Assembly: GCF_020181595.1 (NCBI RefSeq)
Contig: NZ_CP084028.1
Location: forward strand, 3,767,132-3,831,131
Origin: [Mycobacterium] vasticus
Lineage (GTDB): Bacteria; Actinomycetota; Actinomycetes; Mycobacteriales; Mycobacteriaceae
DNA: 64,000 bases
Direction of reading: 5' to 3'
The notes below the pieces were generated by a model that saw nothing but the letters and a program-made list of their open reading frames with translations, ran no database searches and had not been told where the DNA came from. Within the stretch, counting starts at the first letter, position 1; each line of letters starts with the position of its first letter. This document shows positions 16,211-27,420 of the stretch, piece by piece. A program made the position numbers and the translations under genes.

Positions 16211-16609
16211 ATGCGCATAACCACGACTACTCGCCTGACGCTGGGCGCGGCAGCCGTCGGCATCCTTGGTGCGGTGGCCGCATCGACGCTGACCACCAGC
16301 ACTGCGCCCGCCGATGCCGCACCCGGCAACTGCACCGCGGCCGGTCTGGCCACCACCGCCAGCGGCGTGCTGAATCAGGCCGGTGGATTCCTCAACGACC
16401 ACCCGGAGACCAACGACGTGCTGACGTCGGCGGCCACCATGCCCGCCGACCAGGCCAAGTCCTCGGTGCAGGGCTACTTCATCGGCCACCTCGACCAGCT
16501 TTCGACCCTGCAGGGCATCGCCCAGCCGCTCACCGACCTCAAGAGCCAGTGCGGCATCGCGGTCTCGCCGACCCAGCTAGCCACGCTGCTGGAGACCGTC
16601 AGCAAGTAG
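16211..16609 (+). CDS. Secreted haemophore-like protein
   Basis: This 132-aa exported protein has an N-terminal signal peptide (residues ~1-38: basic MRITTTTR, hydrophobic LTLGAAAVGILGAVAAS, then a likely cleavage after ADA). The mature part has a Cys near 41 and another near 113, and helices such as GVLNQAGGFLNDHPE and DQAKSSVQGYFIGH. It resembles the Rv0203-type/haemophore-related family that binds haem with a four-helix fold. It starts 39 bp after aspB on the same strand. Haem binding is inferred from family likeness only. Confidence 0.75.
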   Translation: MRITTTTRLTLGAAAVGILGAVAASTLTTSTAPADAAPGNCTAAGLATTASGVLNQAGGFLNDHPETNDVLTSAATMPADQAKSSVQGYFIGHLDQLSTLQGIAQPLTDLKSQCGIAVSPTQLATLLETVSK

Positions 16610-16618
16610 GGCCCGGCG

Positions 16619-17863
16619 ATGAGCCTGGTCATCGGTGAGCACGAACGGGCCGCGCTGGCGCAGGCGGCCGGTTTCGGGCTGTTCGCCGCGATCACCGGGC
16701 GCCGGTCGCGGCGTTTCCCGGTCGGCGGAACGATCCCGTCCGGGGCGTTGGCCTACACCAGCCGCCAGCCGGTTCAGCCGCTGTCCGAAGTCGAGCGGGC
16801 GCTGCTGCTGTCGCTGATGTCCGGTGTCACCGGCTGGAACGACGGCATCGCGCACCACCCCGGATACGCCCCGGCGCTGCCGAACTATCCCGGCAGCGCC
16901 ACCGGGCGAGCCATGCCGTCGGCGGCGGGCTTTCACACCAGCCAGCTGTTCTTCACCGACGACACCGGTTGCTATCTGCTGCCCACCCGCGATCAGCCGC
17001 CGCAGGATTTCGCAAGCATCGAGGACTGGATCAGTCACACCGCGGACTCCTATGTGCGACTGTCGGAGTCCCGGCTGCAACTACCCCGCGAAGAGCCCTA
17101 CATGGAGGGCCACAACACCTGGATCGGTAACCATCCGGGCAGCCTGCTGGCGTTCGCGGTAGCCGATCTGGCCGAGCACCTGCTGGAGAACCTGTGGTTC
17201 TTCGCCGCCAACGGCTATCGGATCACCGACGACATCAACGGCCGGGAAATCCCGGGGCTGCAAGGTTTTTCCCACCTGGCGCACGCCGACGAGCCGATCC
17301 CGCTGTCGTTCGTCGAGCAGTACTCCCTGACCGAGGCCAGTGCCGAATTGTCCATCGCCGCCCACAACGGCGCCCTCGGCCTGCAGGCGATGGGCCTGGG
17401 CGGCTGGATCTACGACGGACTGGACCGCCCGTCGGTGCTGGGCGGGTTCGGCTTCGTCGCCGGCGACGACCCGCGCTGGGCGTTCCCGAACGTGACCGGG
17501 CTGCCCGGACATTTCGAGACGCTCAGCCCACCGCACGTGGCGTCGGTGGCCGACGGCGTGGACAAGTTGGTGGCCCGAAAGTTCGGCCCAGGCGGGCCAT
17601 CTCACCCCGACACCGGCGGCCCGTGGGCCGATACCCGCCAGGTACGGGCCTGCGCGCTGCCGCCGGACGGCATCGCCGAACTGGTCACGCTGCAGGCTTC
17701 GTATATCTACGACACGTTCGGCAAGCTGCCCGGCACGGTGCCCACCGTGCACGCGCTGATGTATCTGCAGGCCCAACACCTCGACACCGAGTTCTACGAC
17801 CAGTTCTACGGCCCCGGCGCGTACCTGAGCACCCACGCCGAGCACCAGGGGCGCTGGCATTGA
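16619..17863 (+). CDS. Uncharacterised 414-aa protein
   Basis: I do not recognise this protein. It has no signal peptide or clear membrane segment. Its N-terminal part (IGEHERAALAQAAGFGLFAA, then AITGRRSRRFPVGGTIPSG) is faintly reminiscent of nitroreductase-like or SagB-type proteins, with ERALLLSLMSGVTGWNDGI following, but no complete FMN motif is clear. The middle contains NGALGLQAMGLGGWIYDGLD. The ATG at 16619 lies 9 bp after the haemophore-like gene's stop, so they may be co-transcribed. Codon use matches the neighbours. It occupies part of the region where nat is found in H37Rv. Confidence 0.65.
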   Translation: MSLVIGEHERAALAQAAGFGLFAAITGRRSRRFPVGGTIPSGALAYTSRQPVQPLSEVERALLLSLMSGVTGWNDGIAHHPGYAPALPNYPGSATGRAMPSAAGFHTSQLFFTDDTGCYLLPTRDQPPQDFASIEDWISHTADSYVRLSESRLQLPREEPYMEGHNTWIGNHPGSLLAFAVADLAEHLLENLWFFAANGYRITDDINGREIPGLQGFSHLAHADEPIPLSFVEQYSLTEASAELSIAAHNGALGLQAMGLGGWIYDGLDRPSVLGGFGFVAGDDPRWAFPNVTGLPGHFETLSPPHVASVADGVDKLVARKFGPGGPSHPDTGGPWADTRQVRACALPPDGIAELVTLQASYIYDTFGKLPGTVPTVHALMYLQAQHLDTEFYDQFYGPGAYLSTHAEHQGRWH

Positions 17864-17890
17864 CGCCAGCACCCAGGCATCATTGGCCTG

Positions 17891-18028
17891 GTGAGCACAC
17901 TGGGTGGCGATGGTGATTGTGTAGCTTTCGCGTTGCCGACGCATGGCAGTGGCGGCCTTCAGCCTGGCGTGGATCTCGACGACCGCGAGGCGATCGCCGA
18001 ATTGATCGGCGACAATATCGTTCCTTAG
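17891..18028 (+). CDS. Possible 45-aa small ORF or gene remnant
   Basis: A GTG-initiated frame of 45 residues (begins VSTLGGDGDCVAF, ends AIAELIGDNIVP) occupies most of the 229-bp gap between the unknown 414-aa gene and the hydrolase gene. The C-terminal part, LDDREAIAELI, recalls the N-terminal helix of SnoaL/NTF2-like proteins, so it could be a decayed remnant. No convincing ribosome binding site is seen, and the region is less codon-biased than its neighbours. Confidence 0.25.
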   Translation: MSTLGGDGDCVAFALPTHGSGGLQPGVDLDDREAIAELIGDNIVP

Positions 18029-18092
18029 CCCTAATCGAGCAGCTCACTGTTTCGTCGACGTCAGCCCGAGTGGTCGGCTAACGTTCCGGTCC

Positions 18093-18942
18093 ATGAACCG
18101 CGCCGACGTGACGTTCCTGTCTGGAGGAACGCGGTGCGCGGGCTGGCTCTACCGCCCGGACAACGCCGCACGTGATCTTCCCTGCGTGGTGATGGCTCAC
18201 GGCTTCGGGTTGAGGCGCCACGACGGTCTGCCCGGCTACGCGGAGGCGTTGGCGCAGGCCGGTGCGGCCGTGCTGGTCTATGACCACCGGTACCTCGGTG
18301 ATTCCGAAGGAGAACCGCGACAACGGGTCCGGATGTCCGAGCAGCTTCAGGACCGGTTGGCCGCTATCGCGTTCGCGCGGACGATCGAAGGCATCGATCC
18401 CGGCGGGATCATCGTCTGGGGTTACTCCCTGAGCGGCGGGACCGCGGTGCAGGCAGCCGCTGCCGACCAGCAGGTGGCCGGCGCCATCCTGCTCTGCCCG
18501 TTTCTCGACGGCAGATGGCGGTCGAACCACGGCATGCGGATACAGCCGCGCAACGCCGCGTGGGTCACGGTACAGGCGATGCGCGACACCCTGATTCCGA
18601 TAGCCGCTGAGCCAGGCACGCATGGCGGGATGACGTTCCCGGGTGAATTCGCGGGCTTTCGCTCGATTGCAGCACCGGATTGGCGTAATGAGGTATACGC
18701 CGGAGTGACGCGGTCGTTGCCGTTCTGGCGTCCGGTAGCCCGAGCTCGAAAACTCAACTGCCCGGCCCTGATTCAGGCCGGCGAACGGGACACCTCGGTG
18801 TCAGCGCGGGCCATCGCCCGTCTGGCGCAGCGCGCACCACGGGCGACCTTGAAGAACTACGACGTCAACCACTTCCAGGCGTTCAACGCCACCCATTCGC
18901 CCCAGATCATCACCGATCAGGCGGATTGGCTCCGGGCGCTGC

Positions 18943-18968
<26 letters not shown>
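18093..18968 (+). CDS. Alpha/beta hydrolase (dienelactone-hydrolase/acetyl-xylan-esterase-like)
   Basis: This 291-aa cytoplasmic alpha/beta hydrolase has the oxyanion motif VVMAHGFGLRR near residue 34, nucleophile Ser in WGYSLSGGTA near 111, Asp in AGERDTSVS near 231 and His in VNHFQAF near 254. Its 3' end overlaps the convergent hsaB gene by 26 bp (18943-18968). It is not the missing HsaD: it lacks the HsaD-type sequence and lies on the other strand. Substrate unknown; an ester or lactone is likely. Confidence 0.82.
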
Positions 18969-21625
<2,657 letters not shown>

Positions 21626-21687
21626 TAGATTGCCTCCCAGGAGTGATCAGGTACAGGCCCGGTTTTCCAACCAGTCAAGTGTGAGAC

Positions 21688-21701
21688 TAGAACACGTTCC
21701 G
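21688..21701. promoter_or_regulatory. KstR box proximal to hsaA
   Basis: The sequence tagaacacgttccg fits the KstR consensus TnnAACnnGTTnnA except for its last base. It is 63 bp upstream of the hsaA start and is the likely operator for the hsaA-hsaC-hsaB transcript. Confidence 0.82.
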
Positions 21702-21755
21702 ATTTGTGTCGAGCGCGGTGTTCCTGCGGCTGGTAGCGATACTGGACCGGTTTTC

Positions 21756-21769
21756 TGTAACCTGTTCTA
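21756..21769. promoter_or_regulatory. KstR box proximal to kshB
   Basis: The sequence tgtaacctgttcta fits the KstR consensus TnnAACnnGTTnnA completely. It ends three bases before an in-frame ATG (21773) and 27 bp before the GTG at 21797, which bears on the choice of the kshB start. Confidence 0.88.
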
Positions 21770-21796
21770 GTTATGACCGACGATGAGGGGCAGGCT

Positions 21797-22888
21797 GTGA
21801 CGGAGACCATTCCGGACGAACCGCTCGGCAGCCACGTCCTGGAACTGCAGATCACCGACGTCATCGCCGAGACCGACGATGCGCGCTCGCTGGTGTTCGG
21901 CGTGCCCGATGGGCCCGACGATCCGCAGATCCCGGCCTCGCGGCTGAAGTACTCGCCTGGACAGTTCCTGACCCTGCGTATCCCCAGCGACCGAACCGGT
22001 TCGGTGGCGCGATGCTACTCGCTGTGCAGCTCGCCGTTCTCCGACGACTCGCTGACGGTCACCGTCAAGCGGACCGCGGACGGCTACGCGTCGAACTGGC
22101 TGTGCGACCACGCCAAAGCCGGCATGCGGGTGCACGTGCTGGCCCCATCGGGCAACTTCGTGCCGAAGTCATTGGACACCGATTTCCTGCTGCTGGCCGC
22201 CGGCAGCGGGATCACCCCGATGATGGCGATCTGCAAATCGGCACTGTCGCAGGGCACCGGGAAGGTGACGCTGATCTACGCCAACCGCGACGAGCGCTCG
22301 GTGATCTTCGCCGCCGCGCTGCGCGAGCTGGCCGCCGAGTACGCCGACCGGCTGACCGTCGTGCACTGGCTGGAGTCGGTACAGGGCCTGCCGACCCCGG
22401 CGGCGCTGGCCCTGTTGGCCGCGCCCTACACCGACCGCCAGGTCTTCATCTGCGGCCCGGGGCCGTTCATGCAGGCCTCCCGCGACGCCCTGGAGAGCTG
22501 CAAGTTTCCGGCCGAGCAGGTGCACCTGGAGGTGTTCAAGTCGCTGGACAGCGACCCGTTCGCCGCGATCAAGATCGAGGACGCCCCCGAGTCCGCCGAC
22601 GGCGCCGCTCCCCCGGCCACGGTCACCGTCGAATTGGACGGCGAAAAACATGAACTGGCCTGGCCGCGGCACGTCAAGCTGCTGGATCTGCTGCTCGACA
22701 AGGGCCTCGACGCGCCGTTCTCCTGCCGCGAGGGGCACTGCGGCGCCTGCGCCTGCGTGCTGAAGAAGGGTGACGTCTCCATGGAGGTCAACGACGTCCT
22801 GGAGCCGCAGGACCTCTCCGAGGGGCTGATTCTGGCCTGCCAGGCCCATCCCGAGACCGATTCGGTAGAAGTTACCTACGACGAGTGA
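21797..22888 (+). CDS. kshB: KshB, ferredoxin reductase of 3-ketosteroid 9-alpha-hydroxylase
   Basis: This 363-aa reductase passes electrons from NADH through FAD and a plant-type [2Fe-2S] centre to KshA, which opens ring B of the steroid. The FAD motif R72-C-Y-S, the nucleotide motif GSGITP at 136-141, CGPGPFM near 233 and cluster ligands C310, C315, C318 and C348 are all present. I prefer the GTG at 21797: it has a gagggg site upstream and aligns with the M. tuberculosis N-terminus. An ATG at 21773 would add eight residues but sits 3 bp from a KstR operator. KshA is not in this window. Confidence 0.94.
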   Translation: MTETIPDEPLGSHVLELQITDVIAETDDARSLVFGVPDGPDDPQIPASRLKYSPGQFLTLRIPSDRTGSVARCYSLCSSPFSDDSLTVTVKRTADGYASNWLCDHAKAGMRVHVLAPSGNFVPKSLDTDFLLLAAGSGITPMMAICKSALSQGTGKVTLIYANRDERSVIFAAALRELAAEYADRLTVVHWLESVQGLPTPAALALLAAPYTDRQVFICGPGPFMQASRDALESCKFPAEQVHLEVFKSLDSDPFAAIKIEDAPESADGAAPPATVTVELDGEKHELAWPRHVKLLDLLLDKGLDAPFSCREGHCGACACVLKKGDVSMEVNDVLEPQDLSEGLILACQAHPETDSVEVTYDE

Positions 22889-22911
22889 ACTCAAGGCTAG
22901 GTTGGTGCGAC

Positions 22912-23469
22912 ATGAAGCGGTTGTTGACGATCCCGGCGACGCTCACGCTGTTGGCGGCGCTGATCCCCGCCGCGACGGCGTCGGCGGCCAGTGATACCAA
23001 GACCTCGTTGTTCCCGGTGAACGAGTTCGACCAATTGCAGACCCACAGCTGGGTCGAATGCAGCGCACCGCCGTTGTGCCGGTTCACCGCCGGTGTCCAA
23101 CTGCAGACCCCCGACGGCATAACCGGTTTCCCGCCGGACCTGTGGGCGCGTCAGACCACCGAGATCCGCCCCTCGAAACGCACGGCCTATCTCGATGTGC
23201 ACACCGACGGCGGCGAAGGCTGGTTCAAAGACCGCGGCGGGCCGGGCACGAAGGTGCTCAAGGACGGCTACGGAGCGGTGATCCAGTCGATGTACTACGG
23301 CGAAGGACCGCCGGAGAAGTACCAGACCAACGGCAGCATCGACGTGCTGGACAACGCCACCGGTCGGCCCAGGACCGATGTCAACGTGATCGTCTGCGCC
23401 CACGTACAGGTCGTCTATGGCGGGATCAACCTGACCACGCCGTCCACCTGCGCCCAGACGGTGTTCTGA
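22912..23469 (+). CDS. Exported protein of unknown function (Rv3572-like)
   Basis: This 185-aa protein has a clear signal peptide (MKRLLTIPATLTLLAALIPA, cleavage near ASA, residue ~24). The mature part contains several Cys (SWVECSAPPLCRF, VNVIVCAHV, STCAQTVF) that may form disulfides, and a WFKDRGGPGTKVLKDGYG segment. It follows kshB by 23 bp on the same strand and matches Rv3572 by position and size, so it is probably co-transcribed under KstR. No function is known to me. Confidence 0.82.
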   Translation: MKRLLTIPATLTLLAALIPAATASAASDTKTSLFPVNEFDQLQTHSWVECSAPPLCRFTAGVQLQTPDGITGFPPDLWARQTTEIRPSKRTAYLDVHTDGGEGWFKDRGGPGTKVLKDGYGAVIQSMYYGEGPPEKYQTNGSIDVLDNATGRPRTDVNVIVCAHVQVVYGGINLTTPSTCAQTVF

Positions 23470-23488
23470 GGCGCGAATCCGGTCGGGC

Positions 23489-25618
23489 CTACCCGCGCGG
23501 CAGCCCCAGCAGCCGCTCGGCGGCCAGCGTCAGCAGGATCTGCTCGGTGCCGCCGGCGATCGACAGGCAGCGGGTGTTGAGGAAGTCGTGCACCTCACGC
23601 CCGGCAACCGCACCCGCACCGGCGGTGACGTCCATCCGGTACTCGGCCAGCTCCTGGCGGTAACGCACCCCGATCAGCTTGCGCACCGAGGACTCCGAGC
23701 CGGGGTCCTGCCCGCCGACGGCGAGCTGGGCGATGCGCTGGTCCAGCAGTGACCCGGCCTGGGCGGCGATGATCAGCCGGGCCAGCCGGTCGTCGGCGGC
23801 GGTGTCGGACTCCCGATTCGCCAGGGCTTTGAGCAGTTCCTCCATCGGGTTGCCCAGCGCGGTACCGCCGGCGATCGCGACGCGCTCGTTGGCCAGCGTG
23901 GTGCGGGCCAGCCGCCAGCCGTCGTTGACGTTGCCGACCACCATCTCGTCGGGCACGAAGACGTCGTCGAGGAAGACCTCGTTGAACAGTGCATCCCCGG
24001 TGATCTCGCGCAGCGGCCGGATGTCGATGCCCTCGGCGGTCATGTCGAGCAGGAAGTAGGTGATGCCCTTGTGTTTCGGCGCGTCGGCATCGGTGCGGGC
24101 CAGGCAGATTCCCCACTGCGAATCGTCGGCCCGCGACGTCCACACCTTCTGCCCGGTCAGTCGCCAGCCGCCGTCGACCTTGACCGCCTTGGTGCGCAGC
24201 GCGGCCAGATCCGATCCGGCGCCCGGCTCGGAGAACAGCTGGCACCAGAAGATCTCGCCGGTCAGGGTGGCCGGGATGAACCGCTCGATCTGTGCGGGCG
24301 TGCCGTGCTCGAGGATCGTCGGCGCCGCCCACCAACCGATCACCAGGTCGGGGCGTTCGACACCGGCCGCGGCCAGTTCCTGGTCGATCACCAGCTGTTC
24401 GCCCGCGCCGGCGGCGCGCCCGTAGGGCACCGGCCAGTGCGGTGCCAGCAGACCCGACTCGGCCAGCGCCGGCTGACGCTGTTCGGCGGGCAGCCCGGCT
24501 ATCCGGGCGGCCTCCGCGGCGATCGCGGGACGCAGGTCGGCGGTGGCGGCGTCATCGCCGAGGTCGACCTCGAGCCGGCGCCGCACCCCGGCCCGGGTCA
24601 GTGCGGCGACGCGGCGCAGCCAGTGCTCGGCGCCACCCAGCGCCTGCCCGATGCCGTAGGCCCGGCGCAGGTACAGGTGCGCGTCGTGCTCCCAGGTGAT
24701 GCCGATGCCGCCGAGGACCTGGATGCAGTCCTTGGCGTTGGCCTTGGCGGCGTCGATACAGATGGCGGCGGCGACCGCAGCGGCGATCGAGAACTGTTGG
24801 TCGTCGGGGTCAGCGGCGGCGCGAGCCACATCGGCGGCGGCCACGGCGGCCTGTTCGGCCCGGCACAGCATCTCCGCGCACAGGTGCTTGATGGCCTGGA
24901 AGCTGCCGATCGGCTTGCCGAACTGCTCGCGTACCTTGGCGTACTCGACCGCGGTGTCCAGCGCCCAGCGGGCCACCCCGGCGGCCTCCGCGGACAGCAG
25001 GGTGACCGCCAGGTTCCGCACCGGGCTGTCGAGCACCGTCGCGGGCGCATCCGACAGCGTCACCTTCGCCAGTGGCCGGGAGAAGTCGGTGGCGGTCAGC
25101 GGCTCGACCTTCACGCCATCGGTGCGGGCGTCCACCAGCACCCAGCTCTCGTCGGCCGGCAACAGCAGCAACCCGTCGGCGGTGGCGCCCAGCACGCGCT
25201 CAGCGGTGCCGGAGACCTTCCCGGCCGCAGCGTCGAAACTCAGCGCGGCGTCGGTAATGGCCACGCCCGCAACACGTTCGCCGTTGGCCAGCGCCTCGGC
25301 CAGGGCCGGGTCGGTGATCACCAGGGTGGCCAGCGCGGTGCTCGCCACCGGCCCCGGGACCAATGCCTTGGCCGCCTCGTCGACCATGGCGCACAGGTCT
25401 TCGATCCGGCCGCCGGCGCCACCGTGCTCCTCGGCGACCGCCACCCCGAACAGGCCCAGCTCCGCCAACCGGCCGAAGACCGGTTGCCACGCATCGGGTT
25501 CGCCCAGCTCCACGGCCCGAATCGCCTCGGCGCTGCCGGATGCGGCGGCCCAGTCGCGGACCAGTCCACGGGCGGCGAGTTGGTCGGCGGCACTGGTCTC
25601 GGTGGTAATCGCTGACAC
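23489..25618 (-). CDS. fadE34: FadE34, double-length acyl-CoA dehydrogenase (steroid side chain)
   Basis: This 709-aa protein contains two acyl-CoA dehydrogenase modules in one chain: an N-terminal degenerate one (VEYAKVREQFGKPIGSFQAI near residue 230) and a C-terminal one (WCQLFSEPGAGSDLAALR near 460, GQKVWTSRADDSQWG near 490, and a C-terminal GGTEQILLTLAAERLLGLP). Fused modules mimic the FadE heterotetramers. FadE34 is implicated in dehydrogenating steroid side-chain CoA thioesters. The GTG start at 25618 has a gaggag site upstream. It is divergent from kstR across a perfect KstR box. Confidence 0.93.
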   Translation of the reverse strand: MSAITTETSAADQLAARGLVRDWAAASGSAEAIRAVELGEPDAWQPVFGRLAELGLFGVAVAEEHGGAGGRIEDLCAMVDEAAKALVPGPVASTALATLVITDPALAEALANGERVAGVAITDAALSFDAAAGKVSGTAERVLGATADGLLLLPADESWVLVDARTDGVKVEPLTATDFSRPLAKVTLSDAPATVLDSPVRNLAVTLLSAEAAGVARWALDTAVEYAKVREQFGKPIGSFQAIKHLCAEMLCRAEQAAVAAADVARAAADPDDQQFSIAAAVAAAICIDAAKANAKDCIQVLGGIGITWEHDAHLYLRRAYGIGQALGGAEHWLRRVAALTRAGVRRRLEVDLGDDAATADLRPAIAAEAARIAGLPAEQRQPALAESGLLAPHWPVPYGRAAGAGEQLVIDQELAAAGVERPDLVIGWWAAPTILEHGTPAQIERFIPATLTGEIFWCQLFSEPGAGSDLAALRTKAVKVDGGWRLTGQKVWTSRADDSQWGICLARTDADAPKHKGITYFLLDMTAEGIDIRPLREITGDALFNEVFLDDVFVPDEMVVGNVNDGWRLARTTLANERVAIAGGTALGNPMEELLKALANRESDTAADDRLARLIIAAQAGSLLDQRIAQLAVGGQDPGSESSVRKLIGVRYRQELAEYRMDVTAGAGAVAGREVHDFLNTRCLSIAGGTEQILLTLAAERLLGLPRG

Positions 25619-25661
25619 GCTTGGCTCCTCGGGGTCATGGCGAACTTCAACGTCAGCTCAC

Positions 25662-25675
25662 TAGAACGTGTTCTA
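25662..25675. promoter_or_regulatory. KstR box between fadE34 and kstR
   Basis: The sequence tagaacgtgttcta is a perfect palindrome fitting TnnAACnnGTTnnA. It lies 44 bp upstream of fadE34 and about 205 bp upstream of the chosen kstR start, so it can control fadE34 and autoregulate kstR. The rest of the 262-bp gap (25619-25880) shows only the possible longer kstR N-terminus. Confidence 0.93.
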
Positions 25676-25880
25676 ATAGTGCCAGCGTCCGACCGTCAAG
25701 TCGAACCGTTGCGGCAGGACACATAGCGTCCCGAGGGTGTTGGAGGTGCGAGATTCCTCTACGCGATGCGTATCGTTACCGGCGAGTAGGTCTACTGAAG
25801 GAGCCGCCCCCCACATGCCGTCACCAGCCCACAGCAATCCGGGCCGCGAATCGGGGACCCAACCTCGCGAGGTCATCAGC

Positions 25881-26486
25881 GTGGCTGTGCTGAACGAGTC
25901 CGACCTCGGCTCCGAGGCACAGCGCGAACGCCGCAAACGCATCCTGGATGCGACCCTGGCGATTGCCTCCAAGGGCGGATACGACGCCGTGCAGATGCGT
26001 GCGGTCGCCGACCGCGCCGACGTCGCCGTCGGCACCCTGTATCGGTACTTCCCATCGAAGGTCCACCTGCTGGTCTCGGCGATGGGCCGGGAGATCGAGC
26101 GCATCGAGACCAAGATCGATCCGTCGGTGTACGCCGAAACCACTCGGCATCAGCGGCTGAACCTGGTGGTCAACAAGCTCAACCGCGCCATGCAGCGCAA
26201 CCCGCTGCTCACCGAGGCCATGACCCGCGCGTATGTCTTCGCCGACGCCTCGGCGGCCGGCGAGGTCGACCACGTTCAGAAGCTGATCGACTCGATGTTC
26301 GCCGGGGCGATGAGCGACGGCGAGCCGACGGAGGAGCAGTACCACATCTCCCGGGTGATCTCGGATGTGTGGCTGTCAAACCTGCTCGCCTGGCTGACCC
26401 GACGGGCCTCGGCCACCGACTTCAGCACCCGGCTGGATCTGGCGGTGCGGCTGCTGATCGGCGACGACGACCGCCCCACCATCTGA
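25881..26486 (+). CDS. kstR: KstR, TetR-family repressor of cholesterol catabolism
   Basis: This is a 201-aa TetR repressor of the upper cholesterol regulon, released by 3-oxo-cholestenoyl-CoA type ligands. The HTH is at about residues 35-60 (QMRAVADRADVAVGTLYRYF). The C-terminal domain contains NPLLTEAMTRAYVFADASAA. I use the GTG at 25881 (gaggt site 7 bp upstream), which agrees with the 199-aa M. tuberculosis protein. An ATG at 25815 with an aaggag 11 bp upstream would add 22 residues and cannot be excluded. Confidence 0.94.
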   Translation: MAVLNESDLGSEAQRERRKRILDATLAIASKGGYDAVQMRAVADRADVAVGTLYRYFPSKVHLLVSAMGREIERIETKIDPSVYAETTRHQRLNLVVNKLNRAMQRNPLLTEAMTRAYVFADASAAGEVDHVQKLIDSMFAGAMSDGEPTEEQYHISRVISDVWLSNLLAWLTRRASATDFSTRLDLAVRLLIGDDDRPTI

Positions 26487-26499
26487 TCGCCACCCGCCG

Positions 26500-27420
26500 A
26501 TGCGCCTCAAGCCCGGCCGTCCCGACCTCGCCGGATACGCGCACCGCTTCACAGTGCCCGCCGCCGCGCCGGGCGCAGCGCTGTCGCTGACCTGGCTGGG
26601 CGTGTCGACGCTGCTGATCGATGACGGTTCCTCGGCGCTGCTGACCGACGGCTACTTCTCCCGTCCGGGCCTGGCCCGGGTGCAGTTCGGCAAGGTGGCC
26701 CCCGCACCGGCCCGGGTCGACGGCTGCCTGGCCCGCGCCGGGATACGCGATCTGGCGGCCGTCGTCGCGGTGCACACCCACATCGACCATGTACTGGATT
26801 CGGCGTTGGTCGCCGAGCGCACCGGCGCCGTGCTGGTCGGTGGATCTTCGGCCGCCAACGTGGGCCGCGGCCACGGCCTGGCCGAGGACCGCCTGGTGGT
26901 CGCGGTGCCGGACAGCCCGATCACGTTGGGCGCCTATGATCTCACCCTGATCGAGTCGCGGCACTGCCCCCCGGACCGGTTCCCCGGTTCGATCACCGCC
27001 CCGGTCACTCCGCCGGTGCGGGTGAGCGCCTACCGGTGCGGCGAGGCGTGGTCGGTGGTGGTGGCCCATCGACCGTCCGGCCGGCGGCTGTTGATCGTCG
27101 GCAGCGCCGGATTCGTTCCTGGCGCCCTGGACGGGCAGACCGCCGATGTCGTGTACCTGGGTGTGGGCCAGCTCGGCTTGCAGCCGCGGCAGTACCTGGT
27201 CGACTACTGGTCGGAGACGGTGCGTGCCGTCGGCGCCAACACGGTGGTGCTGACCCATTGGGACGACTTCTTCCGACCATTGTCGAAACCGTTGCGCGCC
27301 TTGCCCTATGCCGGCGACGACCTGAACGTCACGATGCGGGTTCTAGATGAGCTGGCCGAGGCCGACGGCGTCGCGCTGCACCTGCCCACGGTATGGCGGC
27401 GTGAGGATCCGTGGGGCTGA
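26500..27420 (+). CDS. Metallo-beta-lactamase-fold hydrolase (Rv3577-like)
   Basis: This is a 306-aa MBL-fold protein. The metal motif HTHIDH is at residues 92-97, with ESRHCPP near 150 and LTHWDDFF near 247 as further ligand regions. No signal peptide is seen; cytoplasmic. It follows kstR by 13 bp and its 3' end overlaps the permease gene by 10 bp. In H37Rv lacI and lppH lie between kstR and this gene; they are missing here. The substrate is unknown. Confidence 0.82.
   Translation: MRLKPGRPDLAGYAHRFTVPAAAPGAALSLTWLGVSTLLIDDGSSALLTDGYFSRPGLARVQFGKVAPAPARVDGCLARAGIRDLAAVVAVHTHIDHVLDSALVAERTGAVLVGGSSAANVGRGHGLAEDRLVVAVPDSPITLGAYDLTLIESRHCPPDRFPGSITAPVTPPVRVSAYRCGEAWSVVVAHRPSGRRLLIVGSAGFVPGALDGQTADVVYLGVGQLGLQPRQYLVDYWSETVRAVGANTVVLTHWDDFFRPLSKPLRALPYAGDDLNVTMRVLDELAEADGVALHLPTVWRREDPWG

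Noticed and set aside
24071..25615. A 514-aa open frame on the plus strand
   Set aside because: It lies entirely antisense to fadE34, has the His/Gly/Arg-rich composition of a GC-driven shadow, and shows no motif.
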